NCBI GenBank assembly: GCA_910584965.1
Contig: CAJUDZ010000030.1
Coordinates: forward strand, 1-35,263
DNA: 35,263 nucleotides
Direction: 5' to 3'
Source of the DNA: an uncultured Lachnospiraceae bacterium
Lineage (GTDB): Bacteria; Bacillota; Clostridia; Lachnospirales; Lachnospiraceae
The notes under the pieces are model-generated. The model saw only the letters and a list, made by a program, of their open reading frames with translations, was not told the origin of the DNA and did no database searches. Made by a program: the position numbers and the translations under genes. Of this stretch, positions 25,850 to 32,864 are shown in pieces; within the stretch, counting starts at the first letter, position 1; every line of letters starts with the position of its first letter.

Positions 25850-26539
25850 ATGAAGAAAAGAATCTTAACGAAGGTTATCACGATGGCTATGGCATGCGCT
25901 CTGGTCGTAGGAAATACAGGTTTAACAGTTCATGCTGCAACGGATGACGGTGCATATCATGGCGATGATATGGCAGATGGCGGTTCCAGCGCATCTGACG
26001 GAAGCGATGATATCGGTGGTGGCGGCAACAGTGGTTCCAGCAATTCCAGCTCCAGCAATAACAGCGGTTCTACCGATGATGGAGCATATCATGGCGATGG
26101 TATGGGAGACGGCGGTTCCAGCGCATCAAACGGCAACGATGATATCGGTAGCGGCAACGGCGGTTCCAGCTCCACAGCATCCTACACAGCGCCCAAAGCG
26201 GCAGGCAAAGCTGCATCCGCAGGCAAAGAGACATTCCGCGCAGTCGCAAAGGCTGGTGCAGGCACTTACAAAGTAACTCACAAAGGCGTGGAAATCGCAA
26301 CGTTCAGCCTTATGGATTCTGACAAAAAGGCAGTTTCCTGCACAGCAGTTACGCTCAAGCAGCGTGAAGACAAGAAATACGCTATCGACTTCCAGGTTGA
26401 TGACGCTACCGGCTTAACCGTTGGTGCTCCTCTGGATAGAACCTATATGTACAGCACGCTCGGTGTAAGCTACGTTACAATCAACGATGAAATCATAATT
26501 GACATCGAATCAGAATCCGCCGCTAAAACAACAAAATAA
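25850..26539 (+). CDS. Secreted Gly/Ser-rich repeat protein, probable IME cargo
   Basis: 229 residues. A classical signal peptide (MKKRILTKVITMAMACALVV, then ...TVHAA) has a likely cleavage after residue 29 or 30. Two 28-residue repeats start at residues 31 and 75 (TDDGAYHGD..., GGSSAS, DDIG) and are separated by a Gly/Ser/Asn linker. A Lys/Ala-rich hinge leads to a ~100-residue probably beta-rich domain (about 122-225: GTYKVTHKGVEIATFSLMD, KKYAIDFQVDDATG). There is no LPxTG or membrane anchor. Codons are G/C-rich (GGCGGTTCCAGC) unlike its A+T-rich neighbours, which suggests a separate origin. I do not recognise the family. A role at the cell surface or in the gut environment is only an inference. 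Confidence 0.8.
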   Translation: MKKRILTKVITMAMACALVVGNTGLTVHAATDDGAYHGDDMADGGSSASDGSDDIGGGGNSGSSNSSSSNNSGSTDDGAYHGDGMGDGGSSASNGNDDIGSGNGGSSSTASYTAPKAAGKAASAGKETFRAVAKAGAGTYKVTHKGVEIATFSLMDSDKKAVSCTAVTLKQREDKKYAIDFQVDDATGLTVGAPLDRTYMYSTLGVSYVTINDEIIIDIESESAAKTTK

Positions 26540-26548
26540 AAATGAATG

Positions 26549-26582
26549 AAAAAGAGAAAGCGGTTTAGGCTTTCTCTTTTTT
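26549..26582. terminator. Bidirectional terminator between the secreted-protein gene and the convergent 267-aa gene
   Basis: AAAAAGAGAAAGC/GCTTTCTCTTTTT, 13-bp perfect stem, loop GGTTTAG, with a T-run on one side and an A-run on the other. It overlaps the last codons of the minus-strand gene. Confidence 0.85.
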
Positions 26583-27368
26583 ATGAAAAAAATCTAATTT
26601 ATCAAGCATATCAGTATATAGTTGAAATTGTTTGTTCATAGAAATTATTTCTTGTTGTGCTTCCTTAGAAAGAGGAAGTGCAGGGTCATATTCAAATAGT
26701 AGTTCTTCAAATTCGTTGCCCGGTTCAAAATTATAAAGAAAAGTAAGGCAATCCGTAATGCGTTGTATATCTATTTCGATTTCAAACTCAACTTTGAGTA
26801 TTTTAAGGATAGTCTTTATTATCGTATCATTTATTCTTTCTGGTAGAACGGACATTTCTTCATCAATTGATTCTTGTGCGGTTTCTAGGCTTCTACTCAT
26901 TATATAGTCATATAATCTTAATGGGGTCTTAGTCCATTCCTCATATGTTTGTGGGGTTCCTTCTTTTATAATAGCCTTATAATCTTCACAAAGTTGTCTG
27001 TATGCTTCTTTTTTTCCCTGTTCAGTATCATTTTCTACATAATACTGTTTCATTATTTTTTCATTTATTTCGTTCTGCTCTTTAAGTTTTACATCAATAT
27101 CAAGAGACATTTCCTTAGATTCCTTTTGGATTTTTCTGCTTATCTTTTTTTGCTTTATATCATCTTGAACATACTTATCAAATATTGGTTCTGTTATAAG
27201 TATATGAGTAAAAATATGCTGTTCTAAAAGAGTTAATTCATCCCATGTCTTATTAGGGTATTCTTTTTTTAAATGTCTGTTTATTAGTCTTCTAAGACTG
27301 GCTCTATTTGTAACACCGTTTAATTCATATAAATCGCAAATGGTAGTATGAATTTGTTTTTTGTTCAT
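26565..27368 (-). CDS. Unknown IME protein, 267 aa
   Basis: I do not recognise this protein. It is rich in Lys, Glu and Ile and mostly helical, with a probable coiled-coil stretch (about residues 70-125, QKKISRKIQKESKEMSLD onward) and no signal peptide, membrane helix or metal motif. The N-terminal ~45 residues (SLRRLINRHLKKEYP) look like a small DNA-binding or adaptor fold, but no family can be named. TAGGAGG precedes the ATG, and a strong promoter (TTGACT-16-TATAAT) lies about 80 bases upstream. It is divergent from the transfer genes, the position often held by regulatory or defence cargo in such elements. Confidence 0.75.
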   Translation of the reverse strand: MNKKQIHTTICDLYELNGVTNRASLRRLINRHLKKEYPNKTWDELTLLEQHIFTHILITEPIFDKYVQDDIKQKKISRKIQKESKEMSLDIDVKLKEQNEINEKIMKQYYVENDTEQGKKEAYRQLCEDYKAIIKEGTPQTYEEWTKTPLRLYDYIMSRSLETAQESIDEEMSVLPERINDTIIKTILKILKVEFEIEIDIQRITDCLTFLYNFEPGNEFEELLFEYDPALPLSKEAQQEIISMNKQFQLYTDMLDKLDFFHKKEKA

Positions 27369-27444
27369 TGCTTTATCCTCCTAAATGTCCTCTTTGATTT
27401 TAAAGTGTCACTTTTGAAAAAACATCAAAATCATTATAAACACT

Positions 27445-27472
27445 ATTATAACATAGGTTTTGATAAAGTCAA
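27445..27472 (-). promoter_or_regulatory. Strong promoter of the 267-aa gene
   Basis: On the minus strand TTGACT (27472-27467), 16 bases, then a perfect TATAAT (27450-27445). The copy of TGTCACTTTT at 27407-27416 lies downstream, in the leader. Confidence 0.65.
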
Positions 27473-27502
27473 TATATAGAGTTATAGGGATTTACATGTC
27501 AC

Positions 27503-27530
27503 TTTTCAAGGCATATAATGACGCTATAAT
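27503..27530 (+). promoter_or_regulatory. Promoter of the IME transfer operon with repeated TGTCACTTTT motif
   Basis: A perfect TATAAT (27525-27530) has TTTTCA (27503-27508) 16 bases upstream. The -35 is embedded in TGTCACTTTTCAA (27498-27510). The same TGTCACTTTT occurs at 27407-27416 in the leader of the divergent gene, so one DNA-binding protein could control both directions. Confidence 0.55.
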
Positions 27531-27575
27531 CAAAAACTAGCTAGAGATTAAATATTGAGGAAAGGAGAAAATAAG

Positions 27576-27845
27576 ATGCTACGTCTTATAGACTTGGAAC
27601 AGCTTAATGCTGTCCAGCAACGTGAAGCCATACAGGCTTTACTAAATGAACTGGAACGTCAAGAGAAAGCATTGCGGAAAATTAAAACTATTGCGGATGC
27701 TTATTTTGGCGGAAAAGTTACACTTACAACTGGAAATGAAGATTTTGACCCTGTTGGCAAGGTATATGATGTCAGAACTTACATGGGCATGGTTCATTCA
27801 AACGCCTATGAGGGGTTGAATCTTCCTATTCCCAGAATATTCTAA
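27576..27845 (+). CDS. Small protein at the head of the IME transfer operon, 89 aa
   Basis: 89 residues with an N-terminal helical, coiled-coil-like part (LIDLEQLNAVQQREAIQALL) and a shorter C-terminal part (GGKVTLTTGNEDFDPVGKVY). The start at 27576 is chosen because AAAGGAG lies eight bases upstream. An in-frame TTG at 27555 falls before that ribosome site. No known domain is recognised. It is the first gene behind the transfer promoter, 17 bases before the next. Confidence 0.7.
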   Translation: MLRLIDLEQLNAVQQREAIQALLNELERQEKALRKIKTIADAYFGGKVTLTTGNEDFDPVGKVYDVRTYMGMVHSNAYEGLNLPIPRIF

Positions 27846-27862
27846 GAAAGGAGGATGGCGAT

Positions 27863-28252
27863 ATGAGTCTGATTAACACATGGTTTTTTACAAAGGCTAT
27901 CATTGATTGGGACAAGATAGCAAAAGCAATGCATAACCAGTTTAGAGTGGTTTCTTCCAGACCGTATGTTGACAAAAAAGGTATTCTGCCGGACGGAGTC
28001 AGTTTGACGCTAATGGTGATGAAAGACGATTTTGATTACGGTGTGGACAAGAACGGACAGCAAAGGGAGAACAATCTCTATCAGAACTTTGATGTGACTA
28101 TTTTAAACCGCAAGCATGATATTAAAAAGGGCGATGTCGTTAGGCTTTTGGATTTTGATGAAGAACACTCTTATGCAATTAACTTTGATTTGCTGTTACG
28201 TTTCAAGGACGTAGAGATTCTTCAGCCGCAGGGGGTAAAACCTCATGCGTAA
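27863..28252 (+). CDS. Conserved-looking ICE/IME protein, DUF961/Orf22-23-like, 129 aa
   Basis: 129 residues, mostly beta. The pattern ILPDGVSLTLMVMKDD, LYQNFDVTILN and KKGDVVRLLDF, ending FDLLLRFKDVEILQP, recalls the DUF961 (YdcP) proteins that precede the FtsK-like gene in Tn916 and ICEBs1. The match is by general pattern only, so the family call is tentative. The function of those proteins is not settled. AAAGGAGG precedes the ATG, and the gene overlaps the FtsK-like gene by eight bases. Confidence 0.7.
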   Translation: MSLINTWFFTKAIIDWDKIAKAMHNQFRVVSSRPYVDKKGILPDGVSLTLMVMKDDFDYGVDKNGQQRENNLYQNFDVTILNRKHDIKKGDVVRLLDFDEEHSYAINFDLLLRFKDVEILQPQGVKPHA

Positions 28253-29528
28253 GAGACAGGTTATTAAACTGATAATTTTTGTTATTGCTTTTATTGCTTT
28301 TGCACTCGGAATGGGTGCAAAGGCAATTTACGAATTAGTGCGGGTTCGGATATTGGAAAAGTGTTTTCCTTTGTGTCTGGTTGTGTCGATTAGTCTGGTT
28401 GTTTTTTTAGTATTAGAGTTTTTCATTTCTAATAGGGTGTGGAAAGGCTTTCGGTATTTTTGGAATCACTGGCGCATAAAAGATAGACTTGAAAGGCAGA
28501 TGCTAGACGCCGGATTTGCAATCCAGAGGAATTGTTTTATAGAACTTCCCAAAATAAGGTTGGTCTTTGACAAAGGTTTTTCTGCTGGAACACTCAAAAT
28601 CAGAAATGCCTTGAAATTTGATAAAAAATTAGATGATGTTGTAATGTCGGCGGCACTTGGAAAGTTTATCGTTGAAAGCCACTATCAGTCAGATGATGGG
28701 AATATGTATATTTACGAACTCATAGACGGCTCTGTGTCTTACAAAATGATTTTTAAATCTTTTGAGGATTTTAAGCAGAATAGTGGATCAACACCTACAT
28801 ATAAATTGTTCCTTGATAAACGTTCCGTGGTTAAACTGCAACATTGTCTGCTGGTAGGCATGACCGGGAGCGGAAAAACCTATGCACTATATAATCTTTT
28901 GTTGCAGATGATGAATAAAGATGTTCCGTATCAGCTTTTTTATGCTGACCCGAAAGGCTCTTCGCTGGCTGTAATAGGCTATATTGTTGCGCCGGAAAGG
29001 ACGGCGGTAGAGGTAGCAGATATTATAAAACTGCTGGAAAAATTTGTGTCTTTAATGCGTAATCGCAAAGAAGAATTAAGGGAAAAGTTGAAAGAAAAGA
29101 TTGATGCTGATTACTCAGATTTCCAGATGCCGCCCTATGTATTTTGCTTTGATGAGTTTGCAGGTTTTTCCAGCAAGATTGCAACTCTGGAAAAGAAAAT
29201 GCGTGACAGTATAAAAGATATGCTCTATGAGGTGATATTGCAGGGCAGACAGCTTGGTTTCTTCCTATTTCTCATCATGCAGAAAAGCGATGCTTCGCTC
29301 ATAGATACTGCATTGCGAGACAATATACCTTTAAAGATTGTTCTTGGAAATTCCGAACAGCAAACCTATGTAACAGCGTTTGGAAGTGGCGTTGATATTC
29401 CGAAAAGACATTATTTTGTAGGTGAGGGAGTGTTTACTGAACCAGAACTTGCCCCACAACCAAAACTGGTACAATTCGCACAACTTGATTTCGATATACT
29501 GGCTTGTGCAAGAACCCGGGTGATGTAA
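28245..29528 (+). CDS. FtsK/SpoIIIE-family coupling ATPase (Tn916 Orf21/ConQ-like)
   Basis: 427 residues. Two N-terminal membrane helices (about 5-22 and 37-58) are followed by a cytoplasmic P-loop ATPase with Walker A GMTGSGKT (205-212) and Walker B FCFDEF (about 303-308). This is the coupling-protein architecture of MOBT elements, which brings the relaxase-DNA complex to a secretion channel. It is about 427 residues, close to the ~460 of Tn916 Orf21. The start overlaps the previous gene by eight bases. Its last five codons form the left arm of the inverted repeat that I propose as part of oriT. Confidence 0.9.
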   Translation: MRKRQVIKLIIFVIAFIAFALGMGAKAIYELVRVRILEKCFPLCLVVSISLVVFLVLEFFISNRVWKGFRYFWNHWRIKDRLERQMLDAGFAIQRNCFIELPKIRLVFDKGFSAGTLKIRNALKFDKKLDDVVMSAALGKFIVESHYQSDDGNMYIYELIDGSVSYKMIFKSFEDFKQNSGSTPTYKLFLDKRSVVKLQHCLLVGMTGSGKTYALYNLLLQMMNKDVPYQLFYADPKGSSLAVIGYIVAPERTAVEVADIIKLLEKFVSLMRNRKEELREKLKEKIDADYSDFQMPPYVFCFDEFAGFSSKIATLEKKMRDSIKDMLYEVILQGRQLGFFLFLIMQKSDASLIDTALRDNIPLKIVLGNSEQQTYVTAFGSGVDIPKRHYFVGEGVFTEPELAPQPKLVQFAQLDFDILACARTRVM

Positions 29529-29557
29529 TCACCCGGGTTCCACAAAAAATATACTAA
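29513..29557 (+). other. Candidate oriT between the coupling-protein and relaxase genes
   Basis: A perfect 12-bp inverted repeat AACCCGGGTGAT-GTA-ATCACCCGGGTT (29513-29539) is followed by CCACAAAAAATATACTAAC. The G/C-rich repeat stands out in A+T-rich DNA and has no T-run, so it is not a normal terminator. In Tn916- and ICEBs1-type elements oriT lies by the MOBT relaxase gene and contains a C/G inverted repeat with a CTAAC motif; the CTAAC here fits that. No nick site is proven. Confidence 0.5.
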
Positions 29558-29614
29558 CTTATTAACTATTTATATTTTTGATTTAAACACCATGAGAGAA
29601 AGAAGGTAAGATAT

Positions 29615-30772
29615 ATGCTTGAAATAGGTGTGGATGAAATAACGCTGGTTTTCCAGCTTTCACGCAATCGAAAATCAGTGCTTGGAGTAAGGGATTGGGA
29701 TTCTGTGGCGGAAGAACTGTTGGAAGAATTTGTAAAGAGAGCAGGATTTCTTTCAGTTTTCGGAGATAAGGAAAAAGAAGAAAAAGCACCAGAGGGATAT
29801 AAGATAGCCTATAAATATGGTAGTCATCCTTTTTATTTCTGCGTTGCATATCATCCTTATTATCCTGATATGGGAATTATCGTGAAATTTAGTGCGCAGG
29901 CATTAGATTATTATGTTGAAGCGACTGGACTTGAAGTTTACCGTTTCATGCAGAAAGTGATTTATCCAGATTATACTATTAGATTGTCAAGGATTGATTT
30001 AACAGCAGATTACATAGACGAAGATATAAACATTACAAGGATATATCAAAATTTAATGGATGGCAGAATCAGCGTATTTCGGGAGTATACAAGCAAAAAA
30101 ACTGGAAAACTCGAATATAAAAAGGTTTCAATGGGTTATAGTGGTTTCCTAAAAGAACAGGATGTACCAACAATTTACATAGGCAGTGTACAGTCAGATT
30201 CACGTCTTAGGATTTATGACAAGAAATGTGAGCAGATAGAGAATAAAGGAACAAAATTTGATAAAGCGGTTAGGTGTAAAAACTGGGTTCGGTTTGAGGG
30301 AGTGTTTAAACACGAATATGCACACCAAATTTCCGAACAGCTATTTAATATATCATCAGATGATGAATATTTGAATCTTATAGCATTGGTTTTGGTTCAA
30401 AAGTTCTGTTTTATGACAATAGATAAAAAGACTGGCAAGGCTGATGTAAATACGGATTATACGCAGATGCTTTTGGATGCTATAAACAATAAAAGTTTTA
30501 AATTGAAAGCACCATCCACAAGAAATTATAGTTTGATGCGCAATATAGATTATATCTTTAAGGGAAGCGGTATTATGAACACTTTATATAAAGTTGAAGA
30601 AATATGGGGAGTGGAAGCGGCGGTGTATCTGTTGGAATATATGGCGGAATATCTGACAGATGAATTTGAGCCAAGCAATGACTGCCTGTTATGGTTGAGA
30701 AAGAACAAGATAGATTATCAAAAGAAATATCCGACATTTAATCTTTATATAGGTCAAAATTTTATAGGCTGA
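29615..30772 (+). CDS. MOBT relaxase / replication initiation factor (Tn916 Orf20, NicK-like)
   Basis: 385 residues. It has the Rep_trans features: start MLEIGVDEITLVFQ, the motif LSRIDLTADYIDED, the stretch TIYIGSVQSDSRLRIYDKKC (the RxYDK signature with the candidate catalytic tyrosine) and VRFEGVFKHEYAHQI. Such proteins nick oriT, stay bound to the 5' end and also drive rolling-circle replication of the excised circle. There is no N-terminal HTH as in some relatives. It follows the coupling ATPase and candidate oriT by 86 bases, with GAAAGAAGG upstream of the ATG. Confidence 0.92.
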   Translation: MLEIGVDEITLVFQLSRNRKSVLGVRDWDSVAEELLEEFVKRAGFLSVFGDKEKEEKAPEGYKIAYKYGSHPFYFCVAYHPYYPDMGIIVKFSAQALDYYVEATGLEVYRFMQKVIYPDYTIRLSRIDLTADYIDEDINITRIYQNLMDGRISVFREYTSKKTGKLEYKKVSMGYSGFLKEQDVPTIYIGSVQSDSRLRIYDKKCEQIENKGTKFDKAVRCKNWVRFEGVFKHEYAHQISEQLFNISSDDEYLNLIALVLVQKFCFMTIDKKTGKADVNTDYTQMLLDAINNKSFKLKAPSTRNYSLMRNIDYIFKGSGIMNTLYKVEEIWGVEAAVYLLEYMAEYLTDEFEPSNDCLLWLRKNKIDYQKKYPTFNLYIGQNFIG

Positions 30773-30788
30773 TGCAGAAAGGAAAAAT

Positions 30789-30902
30789 ATGGACATGGAA
30801 TTGGAACGGCTTGCAAATTTGCTTGCATATATTATAGAAAAATACGGTGATAAACTAGAACTGGAAAGTCTTCCAGACCCTCCAAGACCAACGACTGAAT
30901 AA
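30789..30902 (+). CDS. Small acidic peptide after the relaxase gene, 37 aa
   Basis: Peptide MDMELERLANLLAYIIEKYG followed by a Glu/Pro-rich tail. GAAAGGA is five bases upstream of the ATG, and the gene starts 16 bases after the relaxase stop. One amphipathic helix is predicted by eye. The last codons form the left arm of the following terminator. Too small to assign; the good ribosome site and position argue that it is translated. Confidence 0.55.
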   Translation: MDMELERLANLLAYIIEKYGDKLELESLPDPPRPTTE

Positions 30903-30920
30903 GTTGTTGGTCTTATTTTA
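30884..30920 (+). terminator. Terminator of the IME transfer operon
   Basis: AAGACCAACGACT (30884-30896) pairs with AGTTGTTGGTCTT (30902-30914) with one wobble, loop GAATA, followed by ATTTTA. It overlaps the end of the 37-aa gene and separates the transfer genes from the recombinase. Confidence 0.75.
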
Positions 30921-30932
30921 TGGCATTTTCAC

Positions 30933-30961
30933 TTGTATTAGCGTATAAACAGGAGTATAAT
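30933..30961 (+). promoter_or_regulatory. Promoter of the serine recombinase gene
   Basis: TTGTAT (30933-30938), 17 bases, then perfect TATAAT (30956-30961), about 50 bases before the recombinase start and just after the transfer operon terminator. The integrase therefore has its own promoter. Confidence 0.65.
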
Positions 30962-31009
30962 ATAAATGGGTCGTGAATACCATGTCCAAACCATAGAGAG
31001 GTAATAAAT

Positions 31010-32698
31010 ATGATGATGAAAAAAATAAAAGTCTATATGTATATAAGGGTATCAACATCCATGCAGGTAGACGGATATTCACTTGACGCACAAAAAGAGA
31101 AGATAAGGAAATATGCAGATGCGTTTGATTATGAAATAGTGGGGGAATATGAGGATGCTGGAAAATCTGGAAAGTCGATAGCGGGTAGAGCGGAATTTAA
31201 AAAAATGCTTGAAGATATAGAAGCCAATAAAGATGGGGTTTCTTATGTTCTGGTATTCAAGTTATCAAGATTTGGCAGAAATGCCGCTGACGTTTTGAAC
31301 TCTTTACAGCTTATGCAGGATTTTGGCGTAAATCTGATATGTGTCGAAGATGGCATAGACAGTTCAAAGGATGCCGGAAAGCTGATGATTTCCGTATTAT
31401 CGGCAGTAGCAGAGATTGAGAGAGAAAATATCCTAGTACAGACTATGGAAGGTCGGAAACAGAAAGCCAGAGAGGGTAAGTGGAATGGGGGATTTTCGCC
31501 ATATGGTTATAAACTTGTTAATGGAAGACTGGAAATTGAAGAACAGGAAGCGGAAGCAATCAGAATCATATTTGATAAATATGCTAATACGGAATTGGGT
31601 TCTAATGGTATAGCAAAGTATCTGGCACAACAGGGAATAAATAAGATAGCAAGGCAGAATGGAAGTAACACAATGTTTGATGCACATCTAATAAGGACAA
31701 TACTTGAAAATCCTGTATACTGCGGAAAGATTGCTTTTGGTCGTAGGAAAAAAGAAAAGATTATAGGCACAAGGGATGAATACCACCTTGTAAAGCAGGA
31801 TGATTATATGCTATGTGATGGTATCCATGAAGCGATTATTGATATGGATGTGTGGGAAACAGTACAAGAGAAAAGAAAGGAAATGGCTAAAAAATACGAG
31901 CATGTCAACAAAGGGAAAGACGAAAGGATTCATTTATTGTCCGGATTGTTGCGTTGTCCAGTATGCGGTGCGGGAATGTATGGAAATAAGTCGATAAAGA
32001 ACAGGAACGGAAAGCACTATAAAGATTATTATTATTATGGTTGCAAGCACAGAAGAAACACAAGAGGACATTCATGCGCATTTAGTAAGCAGTTGCAGGA
32101 AGAAAAAATGGATAATGCCGTTGCGGAGGTCATAAGCAGACTTGTAAGCAATCCGAAATTTGCAGACATGATGCAGAAAAAAATCAATATGAAAGTTGAT
32201 ACAACCGAGATAGAAACAGAGATTGCAAACATACAGAAACAATTAGGGCAGTATATAGGCACAAAAAGAAGCCTTGAAAAACAGATTGACAATCTGGATG
32301 TTGAGGACAGGCATTATGATAGAAAGCTGTCAGATTTGCAGGACAGGTTGGATAAGATGTATGATAATATAGATGATGCAGAAAAAAGCATAGCAGTATG
32401 TAAGGACAGAAAAAAGGCAATCGAAGCCGAAAAGCTGACAGGCGATAACATATATAAAGTGCTGATTTACTTTGATAAGTTATATGCAGTAATGGAAGAT
32501 GCAGACAAAAGAAATCTGTTGACTACCTTAATAGATGAAATACAAGTATATGAGGAAGAACGGTCAAACGGTCAATGGCTGAAATCCATAAGTTTCAATC
32601 TACCAATCATCGAAAATGATATGGATTTAAGTTTGGACAAAGGTAGTCACGTTGAGGTAATAATAATGATGCAGTATTGTGGAAAAGAGAAGAATTAG
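31010..32698 (+). CDS. Large serine recombinase (integrase) of the IME
   Basis: 562 residues. The resolvase domain has catalytic Ser15 in YIRVSTSMQ and FKLSRFGRNAADVL. The recombinase domain follows (NGGFSPYGYKLVNGRLEIEE, ...IRTILENPVYCGKI). A zinc ribbon CPVCGAGMYGN...YGCKHRRNTRGHSC and a long coiled coil (~400-470) follow. This is the TnpX/phiC31-type integrase architecture, which performs both integration and excision, the latter often with a directionality factor not identified here. The gene is intact. The final codons read SHVEVIIMMQYCGKEKN; SHVEV resembles RlmD's HVETC, so its 3' end probably overlaps attR. The ATGs at 31013 and 31016 are alternative starts. Confidence 0.95.
   Translation: MMMKKIKVYMYIRVSTSMQVDGYSLDAQKEKIRKYADAFDYEIVGEYEDAGKSGKSIAGRAEFKKMLEDIEANKDGVSYVLVFKLSRFGRNAADVLNSLQLMQDFGVNLICVEDGIDSSKDAGKLMISVLSAVAEIERENILVQTMEGRKQKAREGKWNGGFSPYGYKLVNGRLEIEEQEAEAIRIIFDKYANTELGSNGIAKYLAQQGINKIARQNGSNTMFDAHLIRTILENPVYCGKIAFGRRKKEKIIGTRDEYHLVKQDDYMLCDGIHEAIIDMDVWETVQEKRKEMAKKYEHVNKGKDERIHLLSGLLRCPVCGAGMYGNKSIKNRNGKHYKDYYYYGCKHRRNTRGHSCAFSKQLQEEKMDNAVAEVISRLVSNPKFADMMQKKINMKVDTTEIETEIANIQKQLGQYIGTKRSLEKQIDNLDVEDRHYDRKLSDLQDRLDKMYDNIDDAEKSIAVCKDRKKAIEAEKLTGDNIYKVLIYFDKLYAVMEDADKRNLLTTLIDEIQVYEEERSNGQWLKSISFNLPIIENDMDLSLDKGSHVEVIIMMQYCGKEKN
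32645..32668 (+). other. Candidate attR of the IME, in the last codons of the recombinase
   Basis: AGT CAC GTT GAG GTA ATA ATA ATG (SHVEVIIM) is equivalent in coding phase and hydrophobic pattern to rlmD CAT GTG GAG ACG TGC GTA TTA TTG (HVETCVLL). If correct, the codons after the crossover (IIMMQYCGKEKN and stop) may be the original rlmD tail. The bases show only short identity. Confidence 0.45.
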
Positions 32699-32705
32699 GG
32701 GGTCT

Positions 32706-32767
32706 AAACCACAAGATGTTGTGGTTTGCGGGCAAAAATTGGAGCGAAAATTGACCAGTTTTTGCCC
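32706..32767. repeat. Two hairpins in tandem behind the recombinase gene
   Basis: AAACCACAA-GATG-TTGTGGTTT (32706-32727), then GGGCAAAAA/TTTTTGCCC (32730-32738/32759-32767). They fill the non-coding 166 bases before the next gene. The second could end recombinase transcripts although no clear T-run follows. Confidence 0.55.
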
Positions 32768-32864
32768 TATTTTTATGCCCGTTTTTATAGATGCAGGGGA
32801 GCCAAAATCGGTTTTGGGGACGATTTGGGGATATTTTCAGAATGAGAAGGAGGTGGAAACCAGA

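Larger units (their letters stand above)
24900..32698 (+). mobile_element. Integrative and mobilizable element in rlmD (MOBT relaxase, FtsK-type coupling protein, serine recombinase)
   Basis: About 7.8 kb of lower-G+C DNA between the rlmD 3' end and the end of a large serine recombinase gene. The order is rlmD tail, XRE regulator (-), secreted cargo (+), unknown 267-aa protein (-), two small proteins, FtsK/SpoIIIE ATPase, MOBT relaxase, 37-aa peptide and recombinase. A coupling ATPase next to a MOBT relaxase is the core of Tn916 and ICEBs1, but no T4SS genes are present, so self-transfer is not expected. IMEs with this FtsK-MobT pair are known in Firmicutes, and the rumA/rlmD 3' end is a known integration hot spot. 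The recombinase and relaxase genes look intact, so the element may be mobile. Confidence 0.8.

Noticed and set aside
25940..26155. Repeats in the secreted-protein gene as a CRISPR or VNTR array
   Set aside because: Only two units, in frame inside one gene; they encode a protein repeat.
32679..32864. Longer form of the 84-aa protein starting at ATG 32679
   Set aside because: It starts inside the recombinase gene, has no ribosome site and covers two hairpins; the TTG at 32865 has AAGGAGGTGG at ideal distance.
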